Of a stretch of 64,000 bases of DNA, positions 35,493 through 49,307 are shown in pieces (position 1 is the stretch's first letter; every line of letters begins with the position of its first letter). The DNA is from Cerioporus squamosus (Eukaryota; Basidiomycota; Agaricomycetes; Polyporales; Polyporaceae): positions 310,001 to 374,000 of the forward strand of contig JABYQS010000003.1 of assembly GCA_022592435.1 (NCBI GenBank). Reading direction: 5' to 3'. A program made the translations under genes and the position numbers. Below the pieces are notes generated by a model. The model did no database searches and was not told the DNA's origin. It worked only from the letters and a program-made list of their open reading frames with translations.

Positions 35493-36788
35493 ATGTCTTC
35501 CAATAACGCCGCAGTTACAGACATCGAGCCGGCTGCCGGTCCCAGCAGAGCTACGGGCATGATTCAGAAGCCCAATGGAGGAGAGCATGTCATCCGCGTG
35601 CAGCCCCTCAAGCGAAGCGAGATGCAGGTACGGGCCTCGGACACACGGGCGATCTGTTTGTCCGTATACTGATCTCCTCGGCGCGTCATCGCCACAGCCT
35701 TCCTATGCTCAGGACTTGGGTACCATAGAGGTATGTGCCTGCCCATTGCTCTTGCGGAAAGCGACGCCTGAACGCATTCAAGGTCCCCCATGGCATCTAC
35801 GGTTCGATGCTTCAGCGCTCGGAACCTGTATCGGGTTCTGCGGAGCCATCCCGTGCTGTCCATGCCCCAACCCGTTCCGCGAGGTTTACCAAGGTTAGTC
35901 TCCGCGGCACAGCACCAGAGACAGTCCAAAGGAGCTAATGGTGCCGTCCAAGGTTCCGTTGGTCTGGTGTCACGGTTCGGCAAGTTCTACAAGTCGGTAG
36001 ACCCTGGTCTTGTGCAGGTCAACGTCTGCACGGAGTCCCTCCGCATTGTCGACGTGAAGATCCAGATCAGTCCTATCGGAAGGCAGAAGGTCATCACCAG
36101 GGACAACGTCGACGTCGAGATGTAAGTCAGCCGCACACCCACTCACCCCCTCTTCCATTCTCATGATTCTTCGCAGCGACTCCGTCATCTATTTCCAGAT
36201 TACCAACCCCTACCGAGCTGCATTCGGATCTCCGACCTGCGTCAAGCGCTCATTGAGCGGGCGCAAACCACCCTCCGACACGTCGTCGGCGCCCGTATGG
36301 TGCAGTCCGTCGTGACAGAACGCGAGGCCATTGCGTTCGAGATCGCCGAGATTGTCGGCGATGTCGCGGACAAGTGGGGTGTCGCTATCGAGGGCATCCT
36401 CATCAAAGACATCATCTTCTCCCCCGAGGTCTCCGCTTCTCTCTCCTCCGCGGCACAGCAGAAGCGTATCGGAGAGTCGAAGGTCATCGCCGCCCGTGCC
36501 GAGGTCGATGCAGCCCGACTCATGCGTCAGGCCGCGGATATCCTCGCCAGCCCAGCGGCCATGCAGATTCGTCAGCTCGAGGCGCTTCAGACCATGGCTA
36601 AGACTGCAAACAGCAAGGTCGTGTTCGTGCCGATGAATCTTCAGCACGATGTTGTGGGCCAGGCGACACAGCAGATACAAGCTTCCGGCTCGGGCTCCGG
36701 GTCTCACCCTCTTCAGGAGGAGAGCGGGGAGAATCCGGGCAACAGCGTGACTCGCGCTGGTCTGCTTAACAGCGTGGAGCGCATCTAA
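35493..36788 (+). CDS. Stomatin-like SPFH/Band-7 membrane protein (two one-base frameshifts)
   Basis: Exons 35493-35627, 35698-35730, 35783-35893, 35953-36121 and 36177-36788. Two single-base losses break the frame: near 35815 (YGSMLQ in one frame, LGTCIGFCGAIP in the next) and near 36228 (NPYRAAFG then ISDLRQALIERAQ). Restoring one base at each gives 354 codons (353 aa). The conserved parts are CGAIPCCPCPNPFREVYQG, GLVSRFGKFYKSVDPGLVQV, then VDVKIQISPI and the SPFH helix (QSVVTEREAIAFEIAEIV, KDIIFSPEVSASLSSAAQQK). Stomatins form membrane oligomers and regulate channels or mitochondrial membranes. Both breaks lie within strongly conserved blocks and the rest is pristine, so assembly errors are more likely than decay. 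Confidence 0.85.
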
Positions 36789-37852
36789 ACAATATCGCTC
36801 TAATATCCTTGACTCTGTCGTGATTGCAGTGGCCGCTACTTCCCGTTACTCGCTACGATCTGCCACTTATGCCACGGACTCTTACTACGCCGTCAATGCC
36901 CCCACCTATGTGGTCTCCACGATATCGCGTTCGCAGCCTTTGCATTGCATGTTACCCCCAGTCTGTGATGCTTGTTGTCCATTGTATATTACGCTTCACG
37001 CTTCATGTACCTTTAACGGAACTAATGACATGATACCTTTCTACGCTGGATCCCCACCGGGGTGCAAGATCTACTACCTGACACTGGGCGCTGTGCGCTC
37101 TTCTGGGACATGCGAACAAGGCCGGGAGACCGAAGACCGGGTGTCCAGCATGGCACGGTGGGTACGGACGGCCTTCCCAGCCATCGAAAGGTCAATTCTC
37201 CGGTAGTTCGCATGGTGATCGTCCTGCACGCCTGCTTTGCGGGTCTCAATCAATGTTAGGTAGGCAGCACGTATCTCCAATACCGAACTTCACAGCTCCT
37301 GATGTCCCCATTGCATATTGCTAGTGGGGGGTCACACCGGCCGGCGCTGCCTTCTATGTCTTGCGCGATGACAGCGAGCGGGCACTGCTATGACAGCACG
37401 CGCATCCTTGCTGCGCTCGTCAGCGAACGAGAACGTCGGGGAGACCTGCTTCAACAGCCATCAGGTACTTCGAAGTACTCCATGGGCAGACGTGCCGCGA
37501 CGTCCTCGCTCAATCAATCCTGTATGGCCGGCTGCCTCGGGTTAGCCTGAGCGCAACATTGACATTTGCACTTCCAACATGAGGCGAGCCACCAATCGAG
37601 ATGGTGGTTGCCTTCCCCTTCGACAATTCGTCCTTCCCCTTCTCTTCCCCCTCCCTCCACCTCCCTCCCCACCACTAGTCCCGAAGGCTCTCCTTCCTCT
37701 CCTTTCGTTCTTCCGTCTTTCCGTCTTTGCGCCTTCCGCTTCCTTTTGTTCGGATCGTCTGACTGCGGGATTTTGTCCCAGTACGATCCACCCCGCATCA
37801 TTGACGGGCCCCTTCCATTCGTTTTCACGATATCCTGTCTTTCACTTGAATC
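36789..37852. other. Intergenic region with a C/T-rich tract
   Basis: About 1.06 kb. Between about 37610 and 37760 the plus strand is strongly pyrimidine-rich (repeated CCTTCCC, CTCCCT), typical of a strong fungal promoter or leader for the gene at 37853. Nothing coding is convincing elsewhere. Confidence 0.5.
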
Positions 37853-39322
37853 ATGAACATTCGGCCTATCAACATCGACGACGCGGACAGCGACGATATA
37901 CAGTACCTAACGGCCGACTTCTGGAACCACCAGGTCGACAAACCCAACTACCAGGAAGGGACGTTCTCGGAGGGTGTGATGAACGCCCAGGCTGAGTTTC
38001 GCTTCAATGGTGCGTGACCCAACGCATACGCATGTACGCGAAGCAACGGACTCACCTATAGCACCACAGGGACAAGTGTCATGGTCTACGGAGTCGCGTC
38101 TCCACGACCCCCGGGGAAGCAGAGCGCTATACCCCCATCGGTGTCGTTCTCGATAGACGGCGGCATCCCTACCCCCGTAGTCAGCGACCCGGACTTGCAG
38201 GACACAGAATATTCGCACCAGTTCTTCGATTCTCACACGCTGTCTCCGGGGGATCACGTCCTGCAGATGAACGTCACGCAGGCGGAAGACGACTGGCCTT
38301 TCGTCCTTGACTATATCCTCTATCAGCCCCTGGAACCCGTGTCTCAACCGGGTGCCAATGCTGCTGCACCATCCGCTCGGGCATCGGCGGCCCAGACTTC
38401 ACGTACTACAGCAATTGCGGGCGGAGCGGCAGGAGCCGTCGTGCTGCTTGTTGCCGTGATGCTGTATGCCATCAGGAGGAAGGCCCTCACGGACAAGCAT
38501 GGCCCGTCAATAAACGCCGTCCGCAAGGCAGAGAGCGCAAAAGTGGACCTGTTGGATGATGGTAAGTGTCAGGCTACTACGTATTCTCCACCGAAGTTAA
38601 CTCAAGGTCACGCACCAGACTGCAAGTTCCCCCCGCCTTCCCCGGTGCTGACGGCAAATTCGAGGTCAGACGTGGAGTTCGTATTCACGCACAACCGGAC
38701 CGAGCTACGGTACTTCAGTCGCCCCACGAGCTTGAGCACCGAACAACAGCATCTCCTGGCGGCTCGTGGTTATCGACGCTCGGTGAGCGATGTGGACAGC
38801 GAGTCCGCCATGAGCTCGCAACCTGCACGGCCTCCTACACCACCCGCATCGACCTTCAGCCACGGATCCGGAGCTTCGACGCACCCGTCGACGACATACC
38901 AGTCCGTCCTCACGCCCCCATCGGCTGCATACAGAACCACGTCCCACGGACCCCAGATCTTCTACCGTCCTGCGACACCCTCAGAGAGCTCCTCGCAAAG
39001 CTCGCGGGCTGGGTGGAGCAGTACGGGGCCCGACGGGTCCAGTATGGCGAGACAATCCGAGAAGGCACAGCTGCTGCGCGAGCAGAGGCAAGCGACCTTC
39101 CATGCCGACTCCGGGGTGCGATTCAAGGCTGGACAGATGCTCCTGGCAGTTGATAGCCAAGGGCCGGTCAACCGGCGTCCGCCTCCTCCTCCTCCGTCCG
39201 AGACCAGTACAAGCACTAGTGCCAGCCTCATGGAGTGGAAGTGGCAGCAGCAGGGAAAGGAGCGCGTGTCCTATGGAGGATCAGCGATTTCGGAGGTGCC
39301 GCCTATGTACACACCGAATTGA
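37853..39322 (+). CDS. Single-pass membrane protein with beta-sandwich-like N-terminal domain
   Basis: Exons 37853-38009, 38070-38561 and 38619-39322 give 451 codons (450 aa). The N-terminal 150 residues (NIDDADSDDIQYLTADFWN, FNGTSVMVYGVASPRPPGK, SFSIDGG, VLQMNVTQAEDDWPFVLDYI) resemble the extracellular domain of a large basidiomycete family of membrane proteins of unknown function. One transmembrane helix follows at about 167-187 (AIAGGAAGAVVLLVAVMLYAI) with a basic stop-transfer RRK. The cytoplasmic tail of about 260 residues is Ser/Pro-rich and disordered. There is no N-terminal signal peptide, so the helix may act as a reverse signal anchor. A surface sensor role is speculation. The second intron (57 nt) is in frame without a stop, so retention would add 19 residues. 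Confidence 0.75.
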
Positions 39323-40220
39323 GGGTCTGGGCGGAGCATGCCAGTGCATGCACGCGCGTTGGCGAGGGTGCTACGCTCATCCGTTGTTTGATTACTTACC
39401 TTACTACACAGTATAATACTTTTCCTTGATGCCGTGTTGGTGCTGTCCGAGGTGGTGTTCGCACCAGAGTCGAGCGGCGAGTCGAGCAGCTTCCCAGCTT
39501 GGTGAGCGCCGAATCAGCCATCAGCTACCCGCAGGATGAACAAAATGCAAGAGTTGTTGTCAATGATAGAACCACTCTCAACCTGGGTTAGTGGCAGAGG
39601 GTGGTACAACATACAATCCCCTCGCCTTTTACTAGGGGATTCCGTGTACCGCCCTCACCTCAATGCCACCTTACGAATTTTTCAGAATACTTGAACCTCG
39701 CGTTCAATGAGTTTCTTATTTTTGTCACCCATGGCGAGTCGTCTCATTGTATGAGGTATGAAGGAATGCATGGTGTTGTAGGTTGAGTCCTCATGGACAT
39801 GGGAAGGTATGTATATTACATGCATGTGGTTGGCGCGATGAGACACAAATGAGACATATTGCCTTTTCTTGGATGTCACGCAGGATTAGCCATAGTGTGT
39901 CGCAGGGCCCGAGCCGAGATGATGTATTGTAACCTCCGTCCACCATTCACGCTGCCCACTTGCTGGCCTGCAACTGTGCTGTAACTATCTGTTCATCAAC
40001 TAGACATATAGCACAACGCGCTTGCAACCTCCACCAGGCCAGAACGCAACGCAAGTTGAACGCTATCCGCGCGAGGGACTCGCATGCTCTTTCATCCTAA
40101 TCGTAGAACACGGTTGAACGCTTCCCATCCTTTATAACCCCTACCTGCTGCTGGCAGCCACACTCTCGCTCCTTGCGCCTGGATCTCTAAGCCCACTGTC
40201 TCTTCTGGTTCTTACCGACC
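39323..40220. other. Intergenic region
   Basis: About 0.9 kb. The part near 39590-39780 is AT-richer than its surroundings. The right end contains the promoter of the coiled-coil gene at 40221. No gene or repeat is visible. Confidence 0.5.
40133..40138 (+). promoter_or_regulatory. TATA box of the coiled-coil protein gene
   Basis: TATAAC at about 83-88 bp upstream of the ATG at 40221, followed by a pyrimidine-rich stretch. Position and context fit a core promoter. Confidence 0.4.
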
Positions 40221-43200
40221 ATGGCGATGTCGCGGCTGGACTCACGCCCGCTTACCCCGGACTCGCAGCTCGCAAGTAGCTTGCACCGTGCAACCACAAC
40301 AATCGACGAGCTCACCAACGCCTTGACTACTGCCTCTCGTTTGTCTTCTCCGGAGCCGGACAATGTATGCACTTGCTGCTGTGGCAGGGAGGAGTGTGAG
40401 AACAGCAAGGCGTGGGCGGCCTTGAAGGCGAAGCTGGAGAGCAGGCTCGTGCTCAGCGCAGGTATGTACATCGTGCTTCTCCGCGGAGGCGAGGATCGCT
40501 TAGTGCTCTTCTTGCCGCACAGAGGTAGGAAGGGCTCTTCTGGAGCGTCATGAAGCTTTAGTACGCAGACAGGGATCACAAGTACGTCCGATGGCTTCGA
40601 CTTCGAGATGCACCCATGCTAATCGTCTGAACACTCGTTGCTCCACTCGCGCATTGTCGATGCTAGCGCCACTCTGAAGACAGCGACGACACAGTGTCCG
40701 CGGACTCTTCAGTGGATATCCGCGTTGCAGAGCTCGTGAAGCAGGTGCGTTCCACATGACCACCACCGGGGTCCTTGCTCCCCCGCTGAACAAGATTGCC
40801 ATAGAATGCAGTACTGGAGAAGGTGATTCTGACTGTACCTATGCGCCACCAGTCTGCTCATCCGGACTGCAGCGCCTCGCGCAAGCACTCATGCATACCG
40901 AGATGAGCGAAACGTCCAAGAAGGCTCTCCTCCAGGAACTCGAGGAAGCGAGGACCGATGTCGCACGTCTTAGCTCCCAGAACGCCCGCGCTGTCGGCTT
41001 GGAGAATCGTCTCGCTATCACACTCCAGGAGAAAGACGACCTCAAGCAGGAACTTGACAGTGCCACTCAGAGAGCGAGGATGACGGAGACTCGCGTCATC
41101 TCCTACAGGGAGAAATGCGGTGAGCCTCTAACCTTCGCTCCCGTGGCTGCAACATCTTCTGAACTGCGTCACTAGCCAAGCTGCAAGCGCAGGTAACCCG
41201 CCTGCGTGAAGATTTGGAGTCTCAGAGGGCTCACCGGCACGAGCTGTCGGAGGAGATTTTGAGTGACGCGAGACAGCGTCTGGAGCAACTGCAGCACCAT
41301 GTACGTGCACGCCAGCCTGGGCCATGCATCATATACTGACATCGGCCTCTCTGCAGCAACTCGGACACGCGGCTGACATTCATGACGCGGAAGTTACGAA
41401 GGTGCTCGAATCGTTGGTCGCAGACAACGAGGCGTTGAAGCGCGACAACGCGGAACTTCAGAACCTCCTTGCAGCGGAAAGAGAGGAACTTCATACATTA
41501 CACGAAGAACTCGAGGAGCGCCGCGCCAACGACACCCCCTTCCGGCGTGCTCATCGATTCACGCACAGCGGCGCCTCCTTCACGTACCACGACACATCCG
41601 CCCCTCTGTCACCGACGTTCCAAGTAGGAACCGCTCCTACCAGCTCCGTGCTCCGTTCAAGGCTGCAAAGCGAGAAGGCTGTGGCAGATCGTAGGTCGCT
41701 GAGTGCGGAACGCAGCAGAGAGCGTTCGTCAAGACAGCCATTTGTATGTACCCTTCATCCTAGCTCTGCCTGGCGTGTTAGCTGACAACACTTCTTGCAG
41801 GAGCCTCTGACCCCCGAGACCGACCGCCGCCCCCTATCCCCTACCGACTCTCACATACCATCAGGTTCGAAGTGGACATCGTTCGCTCACCCGCGCACGG
41901 TATACGCTCCTTCCCAACTCAGCGCAGAAGTGGATGATCCGGACAATAATACTACGGCTCCTGAGCGGCCTCGCGCTCAGAAGCCCTTATTCCTGTTAAC
42001 TCGCGACCGCGGGGTCCAGACTGATATCTCATGGCACCCCGGCGCTGGCGGCTTCACTCCGTCACCCATCCCTCGCACGTTTGGTGACCACGTTTCCTCA
42101 CTGGATGGCCAATCCGAATCATCGTCGCTCACCGATGGCATCCATTCTACTGCTATCGGCACACTTGTCGAGCGAACGACACATTTGCTCAACCGGATGT
42201 CACAAGCCGACGCTCTAACACTCACGAACCGCCTGAAGCGGCAGCATTTGCTTGGCGCGGATGTCAGTCACCTCTCCCGCACTACCGTCAACGCTATCCT
42301 AAACGATGCGACTGCCCTTCGTGGTCACTTCCGCCCCTTCCTGGAAGACGAGAGGACAGTCACTTCTTGCACCCGACGCGACCTTCGTGGCCTCCTCAAG
42401 CTCCTGAAGGACGTGTTCACCGAGCTGGGACAGATGCGGGTGACGCTCAACGACGTCATCCTGGACCCGACAGTTGCCGGGAAGGTCAGCGAGATGGCAT
42501 TGAATCCCTCCAAGGCACAAGCCACCGAGGGTGCCGCTCGCGACGGTGCGTCCGGACCAAGCGGCTCGTCGTGGATTGCACCCATCTCGAAACTGCTTGG
42601 CCTCCCTGGTAGTGGCAACAGTTCGACCGAGAATGCCGCATCCCGTGCATTGTCGCCACCCGCTCGGAACATCGGACGCGGACGACCCCCTCGAATCGCG
42701 CCCAAGCTGCAGCCAGCGCTCTCGGCGTCTGCGATGACCGTCAATGTTGAGTTCAGTGGTGCTGCTGTCGGACGTGCGGTTACCAGTACCCACTCTGCGC
42801 ACCCCGGGCGGGCTAGCGACTTCACCAGTGCGCTGAACACGCCGAGAACGGCTCTTAGTGCGGGCGCGCCAGCCATCGCCCAACCAGCTCCGAGGCAGGA
42901 CTTCTCGAAGAGCGTCATGGACATCTTCGCTGGGGCTCCCAAGCCTGCCGAGGGTGACCCCTGGATCGTGGTCGGGCGGCCACCGAGCAGCAACAGACTC
43001 AACCGCAAGACCAGTCTTTCGGGGATGAACAAGGCGTCGGCAGCTGCTACCATTGGGCGAGCTTCCTTGCGCCACAGTACGCCCGGGAAGCGTCTGTCGC
43101 GCATCGTAGATGCGGTCATCGACTCGCCACAGCTTGGCAGCGGGGATGGCGCAGACCCTGGGTCGGACCAGAGCGACGGTCCTCCACCCGCCTTGGAGCG

Positions 43201-43669
43201 TGCGCTGAGGCGTGGTCTCTCAGACTCATCCATCCGCACAACATTCACGCAGCATGGAGATGAGCCACATCCGGAACCTGGTCCGTCGCAGCCGGCAGAT
43301 CGCGAGTCCGTACTCCAGGCACTTTCTCGCAGGATGCAGTCGTTCCGATTCACCTCTGCGACTTCAGACCCAGCGCAGGTCAACACCGCTGTCGCGGGTT
43401 CGTCCTCGTCGCGGCCACAGACACCAACAGGGCGACCGGAGACCAAGTCATTTGAAGATCCTGATACCCCCAAACGGTCGCCTCCTCGCCCAATTGCTCG
43501 CCCACAAGATCAGCCTAGAAGCTCGACGCTGTTCGGGTTGTCATCGTGGGCCGCTGCTCTGCAGGAAGTGGACGACACGCATGATACTGTGCCAGCACCG
43601 TACTACGCGGGTAGCCCGCGCGACGAGGAGTTCATACGTCGCGACTGGCCGCGGAAACGGGAGTATTGA
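40221..43669 (+). CDS. Large coiled-coil protein (unrecognised)
   Basis: Eight exons (40221-40461, 40523-40581, 40667-40744, 40805-40822, 40873-41119, 41176-41300, 41357-41743, 41801-43669) give 1008 codons (1007 aa). The fourth exon is only 18 nt. Residues about 100-340 are heptad-rich coiled coil (LQELEEARTDVARLSSQNAR, LEQLQHH, VLESLVADNEALKRDNAELQ). The long last exon encodes a disordered Ser/Pro-rich region interrupted by a helical block near residues 490-600 (TLVERTTHLLNRMSQADALT, LRGLLKLLKDVFTELGQMRV) and ends in a short conserved-looking tail (DEEFIRRDWPRKREY). It contains a RDRGVQTD phrase. A cytoskeletal or septal scaffold would fit the layout, but I recognise no family. A second ATG six bases downstream is an equal start. 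Confidence 0.78.
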
Positions 43670-43958
43670 TTTTCGTATCATGTAGGGCCAGCGACATTGG
43701 TTATATTAGACTGATAGAATATGTTGGGTGGGGAAGTCCTTATGCTGTATATTCATGGTGTACACTACCGCGTTATCTGGATACCGTACCTTGGATACTA
43801 ATGCTATACCTCTCGTTACCCGTTATCATACCTCGATGGTAGGATGCATATGCCCTCATCTTCACTACTAGTACAAACACTGGCGGTTATGGTCAGAGTC
43901 GGTCAATCGTACCCACAACTGGGGTGTGGGCGCTTCAACAGGCTGGCGGCCAACCACG

Positions 43959-45506
43959 ATGTCGGTACTGTTCGAAACCTCCCTCGGCGACATCGTCATA
44001 GACCTGGAGACCGACGCGTGTCCGAAGACATGCCAAAACTTTCTGAAGCTTTGTAAAGTGTACTATTACAACCTCAACGCGTTTTTCAATGGTGAGTCCT
44101 CTCCCGCTCGCCCACGCTTAGCCAGGAACTGAGTAGGAACGCTGCACAGTCTCAAAGGACTTTCTGGCTCAGGTCGGTGACCCTACAGCTACTGGCACGG
44201 GAGGCGAGTCCATCTGGTCTTTGATAGCCTCCCAGAAGGGCGAGAAGGCTCCGCGGTACTTCACGCCCGAGTTCGTTCCCCGACTGAAGCACAAACAACG
44301 CGGTACCGTGTCCATGGCAGTAGCCCCCGCCGTGGGTGAGGAGCACAAAGGCGGATGTGGCAGTCAGTTCTTCATCACACTAGGCGACAACATTGACTAC
44401 CTCGACGGGAAACATGCCGCCTTTGGGCACGTGGTGGAGGGATTGGAGACGTTGGACAAGCTCAACGATGTGTTCGTGGACTCGGATGGGAGGCCGTTGA
44501 AGGATGTGAGGATAAGGCATGTTGAGATCCTCGGTGAGTCCCGTCAGCATATTTGCACTCAATGGTATCTCACACGCAATGAAGAGGACCCTTTCGATGA
44601 CCCAGCAGGTCTCGTCGTCCCCGACTCTCCCCCCACTCGTCCTCCGGACAACTCTACGCGTATAGCCGAAGATGAGGATCCACTCGAGACCCTACCCGAA
44701 GAGGAAGCAGAAGCCATCCGGCGCAAGAAAGCGGCCCAGGCGTCCGCGTTGACTCTGGAAATGGTCGGGGACCTACCGTTCGCTAACGTCCGTCCGCCAG
44801 AGAACGTGTTGTTCGTGTGCAAGCTTAACCCAGTAACGCGAGACGAGGACTTGGAGCTCATCTTCTCTCGGTTCGGCACTATCATGAGCTGTCAGGTCAT
44901 TCGAGACAAGAAGACGGGCGACTCATTGCAGTATGCATTCATCGAGTTCGACAAACGAGAGGATGCGGAACAAGTATGTGGAGGAACATCTTATGCACGG
45001 CCTATCGTTCATATTGTTGCAGGCATACTTCAAGATGCAGAACGTTCTCGTTGACGATAGGCGGATATGGGTGGACTTGTAAGCCCCAATCTCTTGTCCT
45101 TCGAGGATCCATTGCTGATACCCTCTGCAGTTCGCAGTCGGTGGCGCGTCTCAATACTCATTGGTCAAACAATCCGAAGCTGGGTGCGCCAACAGGTAGA
45201 GGTGGGCGCGGGCGCGGGAGGGGTGGTTTCGGTGGTCGAGATGACCTGGAGGCCACAAGACGCTACAGGGAGCAGTCGGAGGGACCCGGGGAGGACTATG
45301 GCCTGGTGTTCGACGTTCCTGACAGCAGGCGTCGAAGTCACAAGAGCCGCAGCCGGAGCCCACGCCGCCGTGAGCGTTCCAAAGAGCGTCCAAGACGGTC
45401 AAGGTCTCCTCGGGAGCGCCGCCGAGACGACGGCCGGGATCGTGACAGGCGCAGGAGCCGAAGTCGCGACAAGCGTTCAAGAGATCGCTATGATCGCAGG
45501 CGCTGA
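43959..45506 (+). CDS. Cyclophilin-RRM peptidyl-prolyl isomerase (PPIL4/Cyp6 type)
   Basis: Exons 43959-44091, 44150-44533, 44585-44973, 45023-45078 and 45131-45506 give 446 codons (445 aa). The first 165 residues are a cyclophilin domain: [59 protein letters not shown]. An acidic linker leads to an RRM ([40 protein letters not shown]) and a C-terminal RGG and Arg/Ser-rich tail. This fusion is the PPIL4 (human) / Cyp6 (fission yeast) family, a nuclear isomerase linked to splicing and transcription. It supports nuclear speckle-type localisation. All introns are 49-58 nt GT-AG. Confidence 0.92.
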
Positions 45507-45736
45507 CGGAGAGGCACTGTGTCCGACGGTTCCAGCTGTGTATCATGCGGAAACTGCGCTGTACGTCCCTGTATCAGCCCAAGCCCGTTAATGCTGCTAC
45601 TTTCGCTGGTCTGACTCTGTATAGCCAGGCTTTCTTGTTGTCACTTATATTATTGATGATGAGCGCAGTATTATTTCCAGCCGCCACCGCTCTCGATGGT
45701 GTCAGCCCTCATACCCAGCCTCAAACTTAGCTCACG

Positions 45737-45743
45737 TATAAAG
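45737..45743 (+). promoter_or_regulatory. TATA box of the BTB protein gene
   Basis: TATAAAG at 52-58 bp upstream of the ATG at 45795. Spacing suits a short 5' leader. Confidence 0.45.
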
Positions 45744-45794
45744 AAGCCGTCCATGGGGATACTGCTCAGTTGACTTCCACCATCTTGTCCCACC

Positions 45795-46639
45795 ATGACA
45801 TCCTCTTCTCTCAACTTCCACGACGCTGATCTCGTCTTGCGCTCCAACGCTTCTGACAAGGGCAGCGAGGACGATAGCATCTCAATCAACTTCCATGTCC
45901 ATCGTTGTGTCTTGTCAGCCGCTTCGCCGTTTTTCGAAGCCTTGCTCTCCCTTCCGCAACCCCGCGCCGAAAACGAGTCTGGCATCCCCGTAATACCCAT
46001 GCCGAGGAGGGTCCCATCCTCGAGACAATCCTGGGCTACATTTACCCCTTGCCCGACCCGCGTATCGACACCCTCGACGAGCTCGCCCAGGTGCTCGAGG
46101 TTGCCCGGAAGTACGACTTCACCTCCGTTTCCGACCATCTCCGGCGATCTCTCGTCGCAGCGCGATTCCTCGAAGCATGTCCGCTAAGAGTCTACGCGAT
46201 CGCGAGTCGATACGATTTCGACGAGGAGGCAAATATTGCGTCGAAAGCCACGCTTGCTGCCGGTCTCGACAACATGCCTCTTCACGACGACCTCAAGTCG
46301 ATGTCTGGCTTCGCGTACCACTGTCTCCTCCAGTTGCATCAGCGGCGTGCACGCGATGCGACTGCGCTCCTGGAGCTCCCGGACGACGTGCGATGCATGT
46401 CCTGCAACGGGCGCCGGGACACGGTGAACCAGCCGCCGCGATGGTGGGCGCACTACAAGGAGGCGGCAAGGGAGGAACTTTTGGCGCGCCCGACATCGGA
46501 CGTCGTCTGCTCGCTGTCGTTCTTGCAGCGTGCGGCGCTGGCGTCGGGTTGCGAGAGGTGCGCGGGGAGCATACTGTCTTCTTCCTGGTTCTTTGATCAG
46601 TTGCGGCGGAGGATTGACGCATTGCCCGCGACGGTCTGA
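45795..46639 (+). CDS. BTB/POZ domain protein (one-base frameshift)
   Basis: The gene reads as one exon, but the frame changes once near 46005. Frame one gives FHDADLVLRSNASD and INFHVHRCVLSAASPFFEAL through GIPVIPM. Frame two picks up at EEGPILETILGYIYPLPDP and runs to the stop at 46637-46639. Restoring one base gives 282 codons (281 aa). The BTB fold (about residues 10-130) is followed by a helical region and a C-terminal Cys/Trp block (CMSCNG, PPRWWAHYKEAA, CERCAG) shared with the BTB protein at 49308-51149. BTB proteins dimerise and often serve as Cullin-3 adaptors; partners are unknown. The break may be an assembly error, since both halves are otherwise intact. Confidence 0.8.
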
Positions 46640-46907
46640 ACGTAGATGCCGTGCCTGCGTGTGTACTGTACAGACTTTCGGTATTGAAAAAGATGCTCTC
46701 CAGTCTCATGCGGAGGCGGTGGCCAGACCGCCAGCAACTGGAGTCATCATTGAATTATCTTATCGAGATCGAGTAGGAGCGAGTTTAGAGCTGTCCGTCC
46801 CACTAAGCGCTCGACGGAGATGGTCCGCTCCGGACACCCGCGTGCAGAGAGTGATAATATGGCGGAATGGATCCCGTCTGCCCTTCTCTTGAACGTCCAT
46901 CTCCACC

Positions 46908-49096
<2,189 letters not shown>

Positions 49097-49307
49097 TGAC
49101 CCCGGGGAAGAGGGAAGATGAACAGAAGAAATCCCAAGCTGTATCGATTACTACAAAATGTATCACATTCTTTGGAAGCTTGGAAGTGTGGCGTAATTCT
49201 GTGCCATATCGTGCTGTACAGAGGTGAGTCAATGAGATAGAGCTACAGATTCAGTTCCACGCAGTTCCACGAAGATGTGCACAGTATCCTTCGAGGGCAG
49301 ATTGTGA

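Noticed and set aside
34826..35560. Long overlapping frames on both strands before the stomatin gene
   Set aside because: Neither strand shows a domain or splice pattern, and they cover the stomatin promoter. Mutual antisense frames like these are common in GC-rich DNA.
42325..43473. 382-aa minus-strand open frame
   Set aside because: It lies wholly inside the long last exon of the coiled-coil gene, has no domain, and reflects codon bias on the opposite strand.
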